This document shows, one piece after another, positions 1 to 7,512 of a stretch of DNA of 20,394 nucleotides (the first letter of the stretch is position 1; each line of letters starts with the position of its first letter). Position numbers and translations under genes: made by a program. The stretch is from the NCBI GenBank assembly GCA_002329445.1, contig DCTU01000329.1:1-20394 (forward strand), in the 5' to 3' direction. The notes under the pieces are model-generated. The model was not told where the DNA came from and searched no databases. It saw only the letters and a list, made by a program, of their open reading frames with translations. This stretch comes from a bacterium UBP9_UBA1432 (GTDB taxonomy: Bacteria; Vulcanimicrobiota; Xenobia; Xenobiales; Xenobiaceae).

Positions 1-1044
1 GCTCCCCATCACGAAGCGCCCGGGTGGCACCTGGACCAGCACGGTGCCAACCCCTTCCACGCGGACCCTCTCCAGGCCCTGGGCGTTGCGCCCAAGAGGC
101 GTCAGCCCCTGGGGAACGGCCGGGATTGAGGGCGGAGAGGAGGGCGCGACCTGCACACGGGGAGGGGCCGGCCTCGGCGCGGGTGGCGCAGGCGGCGCCA
201 CGGGTCGCGTCCCCGGCTGCTGCGAGGCGCCCGACAGCGCCTCCAGCACCTGCGCCGCCGTCCACCTCCGCCGCGGGTCCTTCACCAGGCAGCCCCGCAC
301 CAAGGCGTCGAAGGGGGCCGGCAGGTTCGGAGCCAGGTGAGGCTCCCGGCTCAGCACGGCGGCCGCCAGTTCACCCACCGAGGAAGCCTGGTAGGCCAGC
401 ACGCCCGTCAGGGCCTGCTGCACCATCACTCCCAACGACCACACGTCCACCGACGGGCCCACCCGGCCGGCAAAGGCCTCCGGCGCCATGTACAGGGGCG
501 TCCCCTTCATCCCGGAGGCCGTCACCTGACTGCTCTCCACCGGCCGGGCCAGGCCCAGATCACCCAACTTCCAGCGTCCGCTTGCGAAGAACAGGTTCGC
601 CGGCTTCACGTCCCGGTGCACCGCCCCACGGGAGTGCAGGTAAGCAAGCGCGTCGGCCAGGTCGCCGCACATCGTCCGGACCTCCTGCGCCGTCATCCGC
701 GCGGGACGCTCCAGCCGATGCTCCAGGGAATGCTCCGCCAGCTCCATGGTGAGATACAGGCTGCCCCGCAGGAACCCCTCCTCCAGCGACCCCGCGCTCC
801 CATACCCCACCAGGCCCAGGTGGTTCCGGCTCAGGGCCGCCATCGCCCTCATCTCGCCCAGCACCGAGGCCCTCTCCTCGTCATTGCGGGGACGCAGCAG
901 CTTCAGGGCACACAGACCTACCGACTCCCCGCCCACCAGTTCCTCCGCCGCATAGACCCAGCCGAAGGCGCCCTCGCCCAGGAATTGCGCCAGCCGATAG
1001 CGCCGGTCCAGGACCTCTCCCACCAGAGAACGAGGATCAATCAC
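1..1044 (-). CDS. Ser/Thr protein kinase fused to FGE-sulfatase (SUMF1-like) domain, 3' truncated by window edge
   Basis: Hanks-type kinase of which 348 residues are visible; the reading frame is still open at base 1. The N-terminal domain (about residues 10-275) has the glycine loop LGEGAFG, an ATP-binding lysine in CALK, the catalytic loop HRDVKP, a magnesium loop GDLGLAR (DLG instead of DFG), APE and DVWSLG, so it should be active. A Pro/Ala-rich linker of about 50 residues follows. The last visible residues, VPPGRFVMGS, are the typical opening of an FGE-sulfatase domain. No transmembrane helix is seen in the visible part. The start is GTG at 1044-1042, preceded by AAGGAGGA, an excellent ribosome binding site. 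The kinase assignment rests on direct motifs; the FGE assignment rests on about ten residues plus the known existence of kinase-FGE fusions such as chlamydial Pkn1. The target is unknown. Confidence 0.93.
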   Translation of the reverse strand, partial: MIDPRSLVGEVLDRRYRLAQFLGEGAFGWVYAAEELVGGESVGLCALKLLRPRNDEERASVLGEMRAMAALSRNHLGLVGYGSAGSLEEGFLRGSLYLTMELAEHSLEHRLERPARMTAQEVRTMCGDLADALAYLHSRGAVHRDVKPANLFFASGRWKLGDLGLARPVESSQVTASGMKGTPLYMAPEAFAGRVGPSVDVWSLGVMVQQALTGVLAYQASSVGELAAAVLSREPHLAPNLPAPFDALVRGCLVKDPRRRWTAAQVLEALSGASQQPGTRPVAPPAPPAPRPAPPRVQVAPSSPPSIPAVPQGLTPLGRNAQGLERVRVEGVGTVLVQVPPGRFVMGS

Positions 1045-1556
1045 GGATTCCTCCTTGGCGAGGGCACCAGGGACCAGCCCCGGGACCTCGCGAAGTCTCT
1101 CCACCCACAACTCACCGAACCGCTGCCTTCAAGACATCCCGGGGAAGAGGTGCTTTGAGTGGTGCAGGGACTTCGGCTCGGAGGCTGTGCAGTCCTATGA
1201 CACGAACCAGCCAGCCAGGACCCAGGTCCAAGAGATTGAAGGGGCCTCCCGCCTCAAGAGCGCCTCCTGACGCGCAGGGTCGCAGCCGGCCTCCCGGGCG
1301 AATGCCCAAGTTTCGGTTCCAGCGATTCCGGGAGGAGGACTCCGAACGCGAAGCGAACCTCGATGTATTGACAGCGAGACCGTAAATTCTTGTCCTCTCG
1401 CGTGTTTGTCGCCAAGCCCGGTATATCATGCTGAGGTCTCAACCTGTGTGCGGAGAGCCCGAGGAATGGCGAAGTGCAAGGCCTGCGGCGGTTCGGGCGC
1501 TGCTTCCAGGAGGGCGCAGGTAGGGCCTCTCGGGTACGCTGCGGAAGGAGAAGCGG
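1045..1556. other. Divergent intergenic region, about 0.5 kb
   Basis: This gap lies between the left-pointing kinase-FGE gene and the right-pointing small membrane-protein gene, and should hold promoters for both. TTGACA occurs at 1368-1373 and TATATC at 1422-1427 on the plus strand, but they are not properly spaced and I do not call a promoter. A short frame starting with ATG at 1466 opens with the zinc-finger-like motif CKACGGSG (see findings). No stem-loop or RNA gene was recognised. Confidence 0.4.
1049..1056 (-). promoter_or_regulatory. Ribosome binding site of the kinase-FGE gene
   Basis: On the minus strand the bases read AAGGAGGA, a near-perfect anti-Shine-Dalgarno match ending four bases before the GTG at 1044-1042. 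It decides the start codon, because the frame has no equally good ATG nearby. Confidence 0.75.
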
Positions 1557-1862
1557 ATGCTCATCTTCGAGTCCCTGAAGGTGGCCCTCACCAACGTCCT
1601 CATCCTGGTGCTGATGGCCTACGCCCTCCTGCTGATGATCTGCGGTCCCAGGAGGGCCGGCGCCGTCATGTCCGCGGCGATCGGAGGAACCCTCCGCGGC
1701 GGCTCACTCCTGGCCTGGCGGATTGTGCGCTTCGTCGTGATGGGCATCTTCAACACGGTGGCCCTGGTGCTCCGCCTGACCGCCAACATTGCGAATCCCC
1801 AGGGCAGGGCCGAGGCCATGGCCAGCTACGTGGAGCGGATGGGCGACCTCCTGTTCAATTAG
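1557..1862 (+). CDS. Small hypothetical membrane protein, 101 aa
   Basis: I do not recognise the family. The protein has two hydrophobic stretches: one near the N-terminus (about residues 8-30, rich in Leu, Val and Ile) and one around residues 52-76. A short basic loop lies between them and an amphipathic, polar C-terminus follows. This predicts a two-pass inner-membrane protein. The ATG at 1557 is preceded by GGAAGGAG at 1543-1550 with six bases of spacing, and an in-frame stop at 1521-1523 limits upstream extension. It ends 49 bases before the converging stop codon of the DedA gene, with no obvious terminator hairpin between them. The good ribosome site and clean hydrophobic pattern support a real gene. 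Confidence 0.6.
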   Translation: MLIFESLKVALTNVLILVLMAYALLLMICGPRRAGAVMSAAIGGTLRGGSLLAWRIVRFVVMGIFNTVALVLRLTANIANPQGRAEAMASYVERMGDLLFN

Positions 1863-1911
1863 GGGGCGTCAACCAGAGGGGGCGAAACAGAACACCCGTT
1901 CCCGTCTCGGC

Positions 1912-2592
1912 CTACGCCAACGGCAGGTTCGTGCTGGCCCCCTCCCGGCACTGCTCCTCGCCCTCCTCCATCTCCGAGTCGGCGGCCTGTGCCGCCCGGC
2001 AGACGCGCCACAGCAGGTACAGAACCACGGCCAGCAGGGCGGTATTCATGAGGTGCAGGGCAATGTTGCCTCCCTGGCGCAGGGCGCCGGCCGCCAGGTA
2101 CCCGAAAGCATAGAGCAGGCCGACCCACAGCAGGGCCCCCGTGGTGTCGTAGAGGAGCCAGCGGGCCACCGGGAAGCGGGTGCTGCCGGCCACGCACGGG
2201 AGCAGCGCGCGCAGGGGCGGGGCGTAGTGATAGGCCAGCAGGAGCCAGGTGCCCTCCCGCTCCAGGGCGAGGCGGACCCGCCGCGCGGCAGCCTGCTTGC
2301 GGCGGAGCAGTCGTGAGCCCCAGAAGCGGCCCAGGAAGTAGCTGGCATGATCACCTCCCGCAGCTCCCGCCCAGGCGGCCGCCAGGGCCAGGGCCGTGGG
2401 CAACTCGCCGAGGCCGGCCAGGTAGCCCGCGGCCACGACCACGGCCATCCCTGGAAACCACATCCCCGTGAAGAAGAAGGTCTCGGCGAAGAGGCACAGG
2501 GCCACGCCCAGGAGGCCGTGGGACTGGAGCCAGGGACGGCCGACCTCGATCAGGGGGGTGAGGAGGTCCGGAACCTCAAATGGAAGACCCAC
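1912..2592 (-). CDS. DedA-family membrane protein (SNARE-associated/VTT domain)
   Basis: Polytopic inner-membrane protein of 226 residues. The DedA signature is complete: an acidic residue in FAETFFFTG (Glu37), WFPG (Pro47), GYLAG followed by a Gly-rich helix, GGDHASYFLGR (Asp81), then HYAPPLRALLPCVAGSTR with the conserved arginine (Arg128), and a C-terminal W...GY hydrophobic hairpin. Some DedA proteins recycle undecaprenyl phosphate or other phospholipids across the membrane and support envelope homeostasis. Which lipid this one moves cannot be told from sequence. I start it at GTG 2592-2590, one base after the upstream gene's TGA and behind AAGG. An in-frame ATG at 2646 would overlap that gene by 53 bases and add 18 residues unlike the family. 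It is the last gene of the long operon, translationally coupled to its neighbour, and its acidic cytosolic tail is unusual. Confidence 0.9.
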   Translation of the reverse strand: MGLPFEVPDLLTPLIEVGRPWLQSHGLLGVALCLFAETFFFTGMWFPGMAVVVAAGYLAGLGELPTALALAAAWAGAAGGDHASYFLGRFWGSRLLRRKQAAARRVRLALEREGTWLLLAYHYAPPLRALLPCVAGSTRFPVARWLLYDTTGALLWVGLLYAFGYLAAGALRQGGNIALHLMNTALLAVVLYLLWRVCRAAQAADSEMEEGEEQCREGASTNLPLA

Positions 2593-2593
2593 G

Positions 2594-3295
2594 TCAATCC
2601 TTGGTGAGAGACCACTGGTAACGGCTGCCCTGATTGTCCACCCCATCGCCGGACGCGCTCTGGCCGTCGGAGGCCAGGTATCCGGTATTGGAACCCCGGG
2701 ACCAGCCGCCAGTCCGGCTCTCCTTCAGAATCCGAGTCTCCTTGAAGTGTACCTTGTGACGGCCGTCCGACTTGGACGCCATGTTGCCCTGCACCTCGAG
2801 GCGGCATGTGTAGCCAGACTGCCCTTGCACGTCCAGGGTGCCAGCGAAGGTTGTACCGCTGCTGGATGCGACGCGCAAAGTGATCTCGTTCCGGCCCAAC
2901 GTGCCGGTCCAGGTCCCCACCATGGCCTCGGCGATGCCCGCCGAGTGCGTCGGCGTTTTCGCGCCGCCGACAAGGATCGCCAGGCAAACCATCCCGATGA
3001 CCGGCAGGGCCAGGATCGCCGGGCGGAGGCTTCGCATCCCGTAGGCCGGCGCGATGGTCCAGAAGCCACCGGCTGCCCCGAGGACACCGCCGCAGAGCAT
3101 CCAACCCGCCCAGGGGTCGCCCGGAAGCAGGTGCGCGGCCATCAACCAGTCGGCCAGGACCAGTGCGCACAGACAGAGCGTGGTGAGACAAACCCAGGCC
3201 AACGTCAGGAGGAAGGCCAGGACATACCCCACGACGGCCAGGATCACCCCGATCGCGATCGCGGGGCCCAGGATGTATCCAATCGCTTCGTCCAT
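2594..3295 (-). CDS. Four-helix membrane protein with C-terminal beta-rich domain, 233 aa
   Basis: No family recognised. The first 115 or so residues contain about four hydrophobic helices (near 8-30, 32-55, 63-82 and 90-110). The last 115 are soluble, polar and strand-like. They begin GTWTGTLGRNEITLRV, continue with alternating hydrophobic strands and Gly-rich turns (TTFAGTLDVQGQ, SGYTCRLEVQG) and end in YQWSLTKD. The layout suggests a small beta-barrel or sandwich sensor displayed on one face of the membrane. It starts at ATG 3295, 15 bases after the kinase stop, behind GGGAGGGA. Its stop lies one base before the DedA start. Tight packing behind the dual kinase makes it a likely partner or substrate of that kinase; this is inference from position only. 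Confidence 0.8.
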   Translation of the reverse strand: MDEAIGYILGPAIAIGVILAVVGYVLAFLLTLAWVCLTTLCLCALVLADWLMAAHLLPGDPWAGWMLCGGVLGAAGGFWTIAPAYGMRSLRPAILALPVIGMVCLAILVGGAKTPTHSAGIAEAMVGTWTGTLGRNEITLRVASSSGTTFAGTLDVQGQSGYTCRLEVQGNMASKSDGRHKVHFKETRILKESRTGGWSRGSNTGYLASDGQSASGDGVDNQGSRYQWSLTKD

Positions 3296-3310
3296 GGCCG
3301 ATTCCCTCCC

Positions 3311-6300
3311 TCAGGCGTCGCTCTTCCGCCAGGCCAGCAGGGCGACACGCCAGGCGGCGTACCCGAAGCCACCCAGGATGGCCGTCGCCACGAGGTAGTT
3401 GAAGCCGGGGAACCCCCAACTCATGGTCTTCGACCAGTAACCGGTAAACGAGTAATCCGCAAAGCTGAAGGCCTCGTTCATTCCGAGCATGGCCACGATC
3501 CAGCGGGGGAGGCCCAGCAGAATGCCGCCTGCCGCCATGCCGGCGGTCACGCGCAGCACCGTCGCGGCCACGGGCGCCACCACCCGGAAGGGAAGAGGCA
3601 CTCCTCCCCCTTCGAGCTCCACATAGCCCCCCTGCAGCCGGAGCATGGCCACCTGGGTGCCGCCGCCGGACGTGCCGGTGCGACCGTCCAAGGTAAACCG
3701 CAGAACGCCTGAACGTTCAGAGAGCGCCGGGGTCTCCAGCCCCAGACCAGAGGGTGCGGACTCCAGGCGGAAGGCGCCCAGGGGCACGCCGGCTCCCTCG
3801 ACCCGATAAGGGATCTCGACAATGTGGACCTCGCCGTAGGGGACGCTGAACTCTCCGGCCCCACCCGCCCGTTGGATCTCCACGCGGAGGGGAGGCAGGG
3901 AGGGGTCGAGACACCGGAGGACCATCTCGAAGGCCGGGTAGGAGTGGTCCTGCAGGCCTTCCGCCACCGCACGGCACCGGGAGGCCAGGTCGGCCATGCC
4001 CCTCTGTCGCATCCAGGCGTAGAGCACGCCGCCCTGCCACAGGTCGAAGGATCGCCGGTAGACCTCCGGCATCCCCACCAGCCAGTCCAGTCCGGCTCCC
4101 AGCGAGAGCCGCGCCACCTCTCCTGGAAGGCGCCCCGCGACACCAGGGGAAAGGGTGTAGGGGCGGTCCGGTTCCAGGGCCCAGCCGAGCTCTTGCATGC
4201 GCACGGACTCGGCGGATTGCCGGACGAACCTCACGGCCTCGGCCGCAGGTGGTTCCGGTTGAGTCTTGCCCAGAAGCCACATCTCGAGCTTCGTGAGGGT
4301 GTCCTCGGAGGCCAGAGCCCGCGCCCTCGTCTCTCCGCGCAGGACCATCGCCTCCGCGGCCCGGAGCCACTCCGTGGCGGTGTAGACCTCGGTCCCGTCG
4401 GGCATCCGGTAGGGGCGGGCAGGGTCGCAGTAAAGGATGGCCGCGAAAAGCACCAGGTCGGGTTTGCTCCGATGCTTGTCCCGGACCCGGCGGATCTCGC
4501 GCACCACCGCGGGGTCCAGGGCGCCGATCCAGTTCATCAGGACCTCTCCGCCGAGCAGGTCCTCCAGGGCCTCCTCGGGGTCGCGGGCCATCCCCTCGGC
4601 CAACCCGGGCAGGTCCACCGGTTGAGAGTTCGGGAACTTGTAGGGATTGCTGGCCCGGGCAAGCTCGTAGGCCTGGTCCTCCTGGATGCGGCGGCGGTCC
4701 TGATCGGTCAGGCGGCCCTCCCTCCACCGCTGGACCTCCTCGGCTCCCCAGCGGTTGTGCCGGTTCCGGATCAGCAGCCCGCCCAAGAGCAGACGGATGG
4801 GCTCGGGCAGGGTCGTGGGGATCTCGACCCGGTTCCCCTGGAGGTAGAAATCGAAGAGGTCTGGGAGCTCGCACGTATGCAGGCTGGTGGTGCCGACCAT
4901 GAGTTCCAGCAGGGTGACGCCCAGCGAGTAGTAGTCGGCCGCCCGGGCGACGCGGGCCTGCCTGCCACCGGCCCGATCGTCCACGAAGCGGGGGAAGGCC
5001 TCCGGCGCGGTGTAGCGCCAGGTCCCGGCGGCGCGAGCGGTATCGCGCGAAGTCCGGCTGCTGGTCAGGACCGAGGAGATGTCAAAGTCTCCCAGGAGCA
5101 CCTCTTCCCCGCGCGCGCTCTCCCGAACGTAGAGGTTCTCCGGCTTGATGTCGCGGTGGACGATCTCGTGTGCGTGAAGATACGAAAGGCCGGCGGCCAG
5201 GTGGGGCAAGACGGTGCCGCAGAGCCACTCGAGGTCCGGGCCGGGGCCCCCGGGCCGGGGAACGCGGTCGGCCAGGGTGCCTTTCGAGCAGTATTCCTGG
5301 ACCTCGAAATGGAAGCCACCCTCCACCACGGTCCGGCAGGTGCGCAGGACATGTGGATGCGAAAGGGTCGCCAGGCGGTTCCACAGCTCGGGCTCAGGAG
5401 GGTAGCGGGTGGCCGCCACCTTGACCACCACGGGCCCCTCCGGCGCGTCGCACAGGTAGAGCCCGGGTCGCTCGGTCTCGTGGGGATGAAGCGTCTGGCG
5501 GACCTGGCAGTCCGTGCAGAGCACGGCACCGGCCGCCAAGACGCCCAACGGAAGGTGACGCTCGACCCCAACGGCGGGAGCAGCGGACATTTCCTCCACG
5601 CGCAGCGTGCCACCCCGGCCTGGTGACGCCGGAGGCTCCTCCTCCACTCGCCGTGTGCCGCCCCGGCCAGGTGACGCGGGAGGATCCTCCTCCACTCGCA
5701 GCGTGCCCCCCCGGCCATTCGGCCCAAGAAGAGATTCAGGGGCAGCCAGATTCGTCAATACGGGAGAGGCAAGAGCCGGGTCGGACGCCCCTGAGGCTTC
5801 ATCCAGACGTGAACTCCCCCGTTTGGAAGGGCTCATGGTCAGCAGGGCCAGCCGGGGGGCCTGCTTGGCGCGAGGAGGATCCGTTGCAGCAGGAACGGGC
5901 TCCTCGCCCGCAATCCACCGGTCAAGCTCGGCCGCGCCCCAGCGTTCGCGAGGGACGGGGTGGAGCAGGCCCTGCAAAGCGATGCGCAGTCGCCCGGGAA
6001 CGCTGGAGGGAAGGCTCGGGCCCCGACCTTCGGCCCACCGCGATCGCCAGTCTTCCTGACCGTCCTCCCGGCCGGGGAGCGGCCCGAACAGCATCTCCAG
6101 GGCCACAATCCCCAAGGCGTAGAACTCCGCGGCGGGCGTGGGCGGGGGCGGTGCCGCTCCGCCCAGGGCCTCTGGGGGAAGCCAGGCCCAGGGAGCCGAG
6201 GCGGGCAGGTCCGTGCCCTGGGAGACGAGGGTCCGGGCGAAGTCGGCGAGGACCACCGTACCCCGCTCATCGGACCGCATGAAGCAGGAACCGGTGTGCA

Positions 6301-6697
6301 GGCCGCCGTGCAGGATGCCAAGATCGTGCAAGACCTTCAGGCCCCGGCACAGGTCCGGAACCAGCACCTCCTCGACCCAGGACTCGTTCGCCGGGGTCTG
6401 AACCTCTCCCGGCAAGGGCAGCAGGTCCTCCAGACACGAATCGGGCACCGGGTCCTGCACGACGTAGGCCAACCCATCCTCTCGCTCCACGCGCCAGACC
6501 TGTTGCAGGTTGGGGTGAAAGGCGCCGACCAGGCGTTCGAGGGCCGGGGCATCCTCCTGTCCCACCACGTCGACCCTCACCCGGCCTTCCGAGGACCGGC
6601 AGAGGTAGCGCCAGGGGTCCTGCACGGACTCGACGACGCAGTCCCGGCAGAGTTGGTCCCCGGGGACCGGCAGGTTGTGCACTGTCTCGAGACTCAA
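3311..6697 (-). CDS. Tandem pseudokinase + active Ser/Thr kinase membrane protein, 1128 aa
   Basis: Two kinase-like domains lie in series. Domain 1 (about 10-265) has lost its catalytic residues: Asp43 stands where the ATP lysine is expected, HRD is HGG (130-132) and DFG is DFA. Domain 2 (about 385-680) keeps VVVKV (Lys426), HRDIKPEN (His514, Asp516), a variant GDFD magnesium loop (537-539), APE and DYYSLG, so it is probably active. Both domains open with a similar LCxDC...YLC...G.V.V pattern, evidence of internal duplication. The linker holds repeats of GGT(L/R)RVEE. After an alpha-helical region (about 680-945) comes a beta-rich segment (950-1038) and two hydrophobic stretches near 1039-1072 and 1099-1123, anchoring the C-terminus in the membrane. 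The start is TTG at 6697, overlapping the PP2C stop as TTGA, behind GAGGAG. It probably phosphorylates proteins of the same operon; Clp-like and FHA partners are the obvious candidates. Confidence 0.92.
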   Translation of the reverse strand: MSLETVHNLPVPGDQLCRDCVVESVQDPWRYLCRSSEGRVRVDVVGQEDAPALERLVGAFHPNLQQVWRVEREDGLAYVVQDPVPDSCLEDLLPLPGEVQTPANESWVEEVLVPDLCRGLKVLHDLGILHGGLHTGSCFMRSDERGTVVLADFARTLVSQGTDLPASAPWAWLPPEALGGAAPPPPTPAAEFYALGIVALEMLFGPLPGREDGQEDWRSRWAEGRGPSLPSSVPGRLRIALQGLLHPVPRERWGAAELDRWIAGEEPVPAATDPPRAKQAPRLALLTMSPSKRGSSRLDEASGASDPALASPVLTNLAAPESLLGPNGRGGTLRVEEDPPASPGRGGTRRVEEEPPASPGRGGTLRVEEMSAAPAVGVERHLPLGVLAAGAVLCTDCQVRQTLHPHETERPGLYLCDAPEGPVVVKVAATRYPPEPELWNRLATLSHPHVLRTCRTVVEGGFHFEVQEYCSKGTLADRVPRPGGPGPDLEWLCGTVLPHLAAGLSYLHAHEIVHRDIKPENLYVRESARGEEVLLGDFDISSVLTSSRTSRDTARAAGTWRYTAPEAFPRFVDDRAGGRQARVARAADYYSLGVTLLELMVGTTSLHTCELPDLFDFYLQGNRVEIPTTLPEPIRLLLGGLLIRNRHNRWGAEEVQRWREGRLTDQDRRRIQEDQAYELARASNPYKFPNSQPVDLPGLAEGMARDPEEALEDLLGGEVLMNWIGALDPAVVREIRRVRDKHRSKPDLVLFAAILYCDPARPYRMPDGTEVYTATEWLRAAEAMVLRGETRARALASEDTLTKLEMWLLGKTQPEPPAAEAVRFVRQSAESVRMQELGWALEPDRPYTLSPGVAGRLPGEVARLSLGAGLDWLVGMPEVYRRSFDLWQGGVLYAWMRQRGMADLASRCRAVAEGLQDHSYPAFEMVLRCLDPSLPPLRVEIQRAGGAGEFSVPYGEVHIVEIPYRVEGAGVPLGAFRLESAPSGLGLETPALSERSGVLRFTLDGRTGTSGGGTQVAMLRLQGGYVELEGGGVPLPFRVVAPVAATVLRVTAGMAAGGILLGLPRWIVAMLGMNEAFSFADYSFTGYWSKTMSWGFPGFNYLVATAILGGFGYAAWRVALLAWRKSDA
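5591..5716 (-). repeat. 48-base tandem repeat inside the kinase linker (2.6 copies)
   Basis: Residues 328-343, 344-359 and 360-369 of the dual kinase are near-identical 16-residue units: GRGGTLRVEEDPPASP, GRGGTRRVEEEPPASP and GRGGTLRVEE. At DNA level the period is 48 bases, with very few differences between copies, so the repeat is recent or kept uniform. Each copy presents one threonine (332, 348, 364) in the same basic/acidic setting. Confidence 0.9.
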
Positions 6698-7512
6698 GGC
6701 TCCTCCTCGTGCTCGATGCGCACCAGCACCGCGGTGGCATTGTCGCTGCCGTCAGCCTCGGCGGCCAGGGCCAGCAAGTCCTGCACGGTCCGGTCCAGGT
6801 CGCCTCCTTCCCGGAGTCGCTCCTGCAGGGCGCGACGGCCCAACCCGCGGCCCAGGCCGTGGAGTCCGTCGCTGGTGAGCAGGAGGACGTCGCCCGATTC
6901 CCAGGTCATCGGTTCCCCCACCTCGACCTCGCCGCCCGGCCGCGCCCCCAGGGACCGCAGCAGGCGGTCGCCCCCCGGCACCTGGGCGGCCTGTTCCTCG
7001 GTCAGACGCCCTGACGCCACGTCCGGTCCCACCGGCGTATGGTCCACGGTCAGGGCCCTAAGGAACCCCGCCGAGAACCTGAGCACCCGGCTATCCCCGG
7101 CGTGAAAGATCACAAGGCAGTCAGGCGCTGCCAGCACCGCGCCTGCCAGTGTGGTACCACCGTCCGCCAGGGCGGCGTCCCGCCCCAAGGCGTGGGCCAG
7201 GGTGCGACGGGCCGCCTCGAGGGAACTCGCCAGGCGCTGGCCCAGGGCCTCGGGGCCCGGCAAGGGTGTGGCGTAGAAGTGGGCCGAAAGAGCCTCCAGG
7301 AGAACCTGGCTGGCCAGGGCCCCACCCTCGTAGCCACCCATCCCGTCGGCCACGGCCACCAGCAGTCCCTGGTGGGCGAAGAACGCCGACGAGGCATCGA
7401 GGAGCAGCCCGGTAGACGGCCCGTTCTCCACGAAGGGGCCCACACAGTAGTGGTCCTGGTTGTCGGGTCGGACCGGGCCGCGGCTGCTGCAGGCGGAGAC
7501 GCGGATCCTCAC
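6694..7512 (-). CDS. PP2C-family (PPM) Ser/Thr protein phosphatase
   Basis: Metal-dependent phosphatase of 272 residues, the usual length of a bacterial PP2C catalytic domain, with no added domain or membrane helix. The metal-binding and catalytic motifs are all visible in order: RPDNQDHY (14-22), VADGMGGYEGG (55-64, with Asp56), HAGDSRV (137-143), LLTSDGLHGL (211-220) and SDNATAVLV (256-264). It should be cytosolic and remove phosphate from phosphothreonine and phosphoserine, reversing the neighbouring kinase. The start is GTG 7512-7510, overlapping the FHA gene's stop as GTGA, with GGAGGT upstream. A much longer in-frame extension is open but is shadow translation of the FHA gene. Its own stop overlaps the kinase TTG start. 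Kinase and phosphatase are therefore translationally coupled. Confidence 0.95.
   Translation of the reverse strand: MRIRVSACSSRGPVRPDNQDHYCVGPFVENGPSTGLLLDASSAFFAHQGLLVAVADGMGGYEGGALASQVLLEALSAHFYATPLPGPEALGQRLASSLEAARRTLAHALGRDAALADGGTTLAGAVLAAPDCLVIFHAGDSRVLRFSAGFLRALTVDHTPVGPDVASGRLTEEQAAQVPGGDRLLRSLGARPGGEVEVGEPMTWESGDVLLLTSDGLHGLGRGLGRRALQERLREGGDLDRTVQDLLALAAEADGSDNATAVLVRIEHEEEP

Noticed and set aside
1368..1427. Promoter built from TTGACA (1368) and TATATC (1422)
   Set aside because: The two boxes are about 48 bases apart, and no matching partner lies at 16-18 bases from either one.
2468..3712. Long plus-strand open frame opposite the kinase and membrane genes
   Set aside because: High GC leaves antisense frames open. 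The translation is Gly/Arg/Pro/His-rich without domains, while the minus strand shows clear families. The same applies to other long antisense frames at 3824-5626 and 8054-10033.
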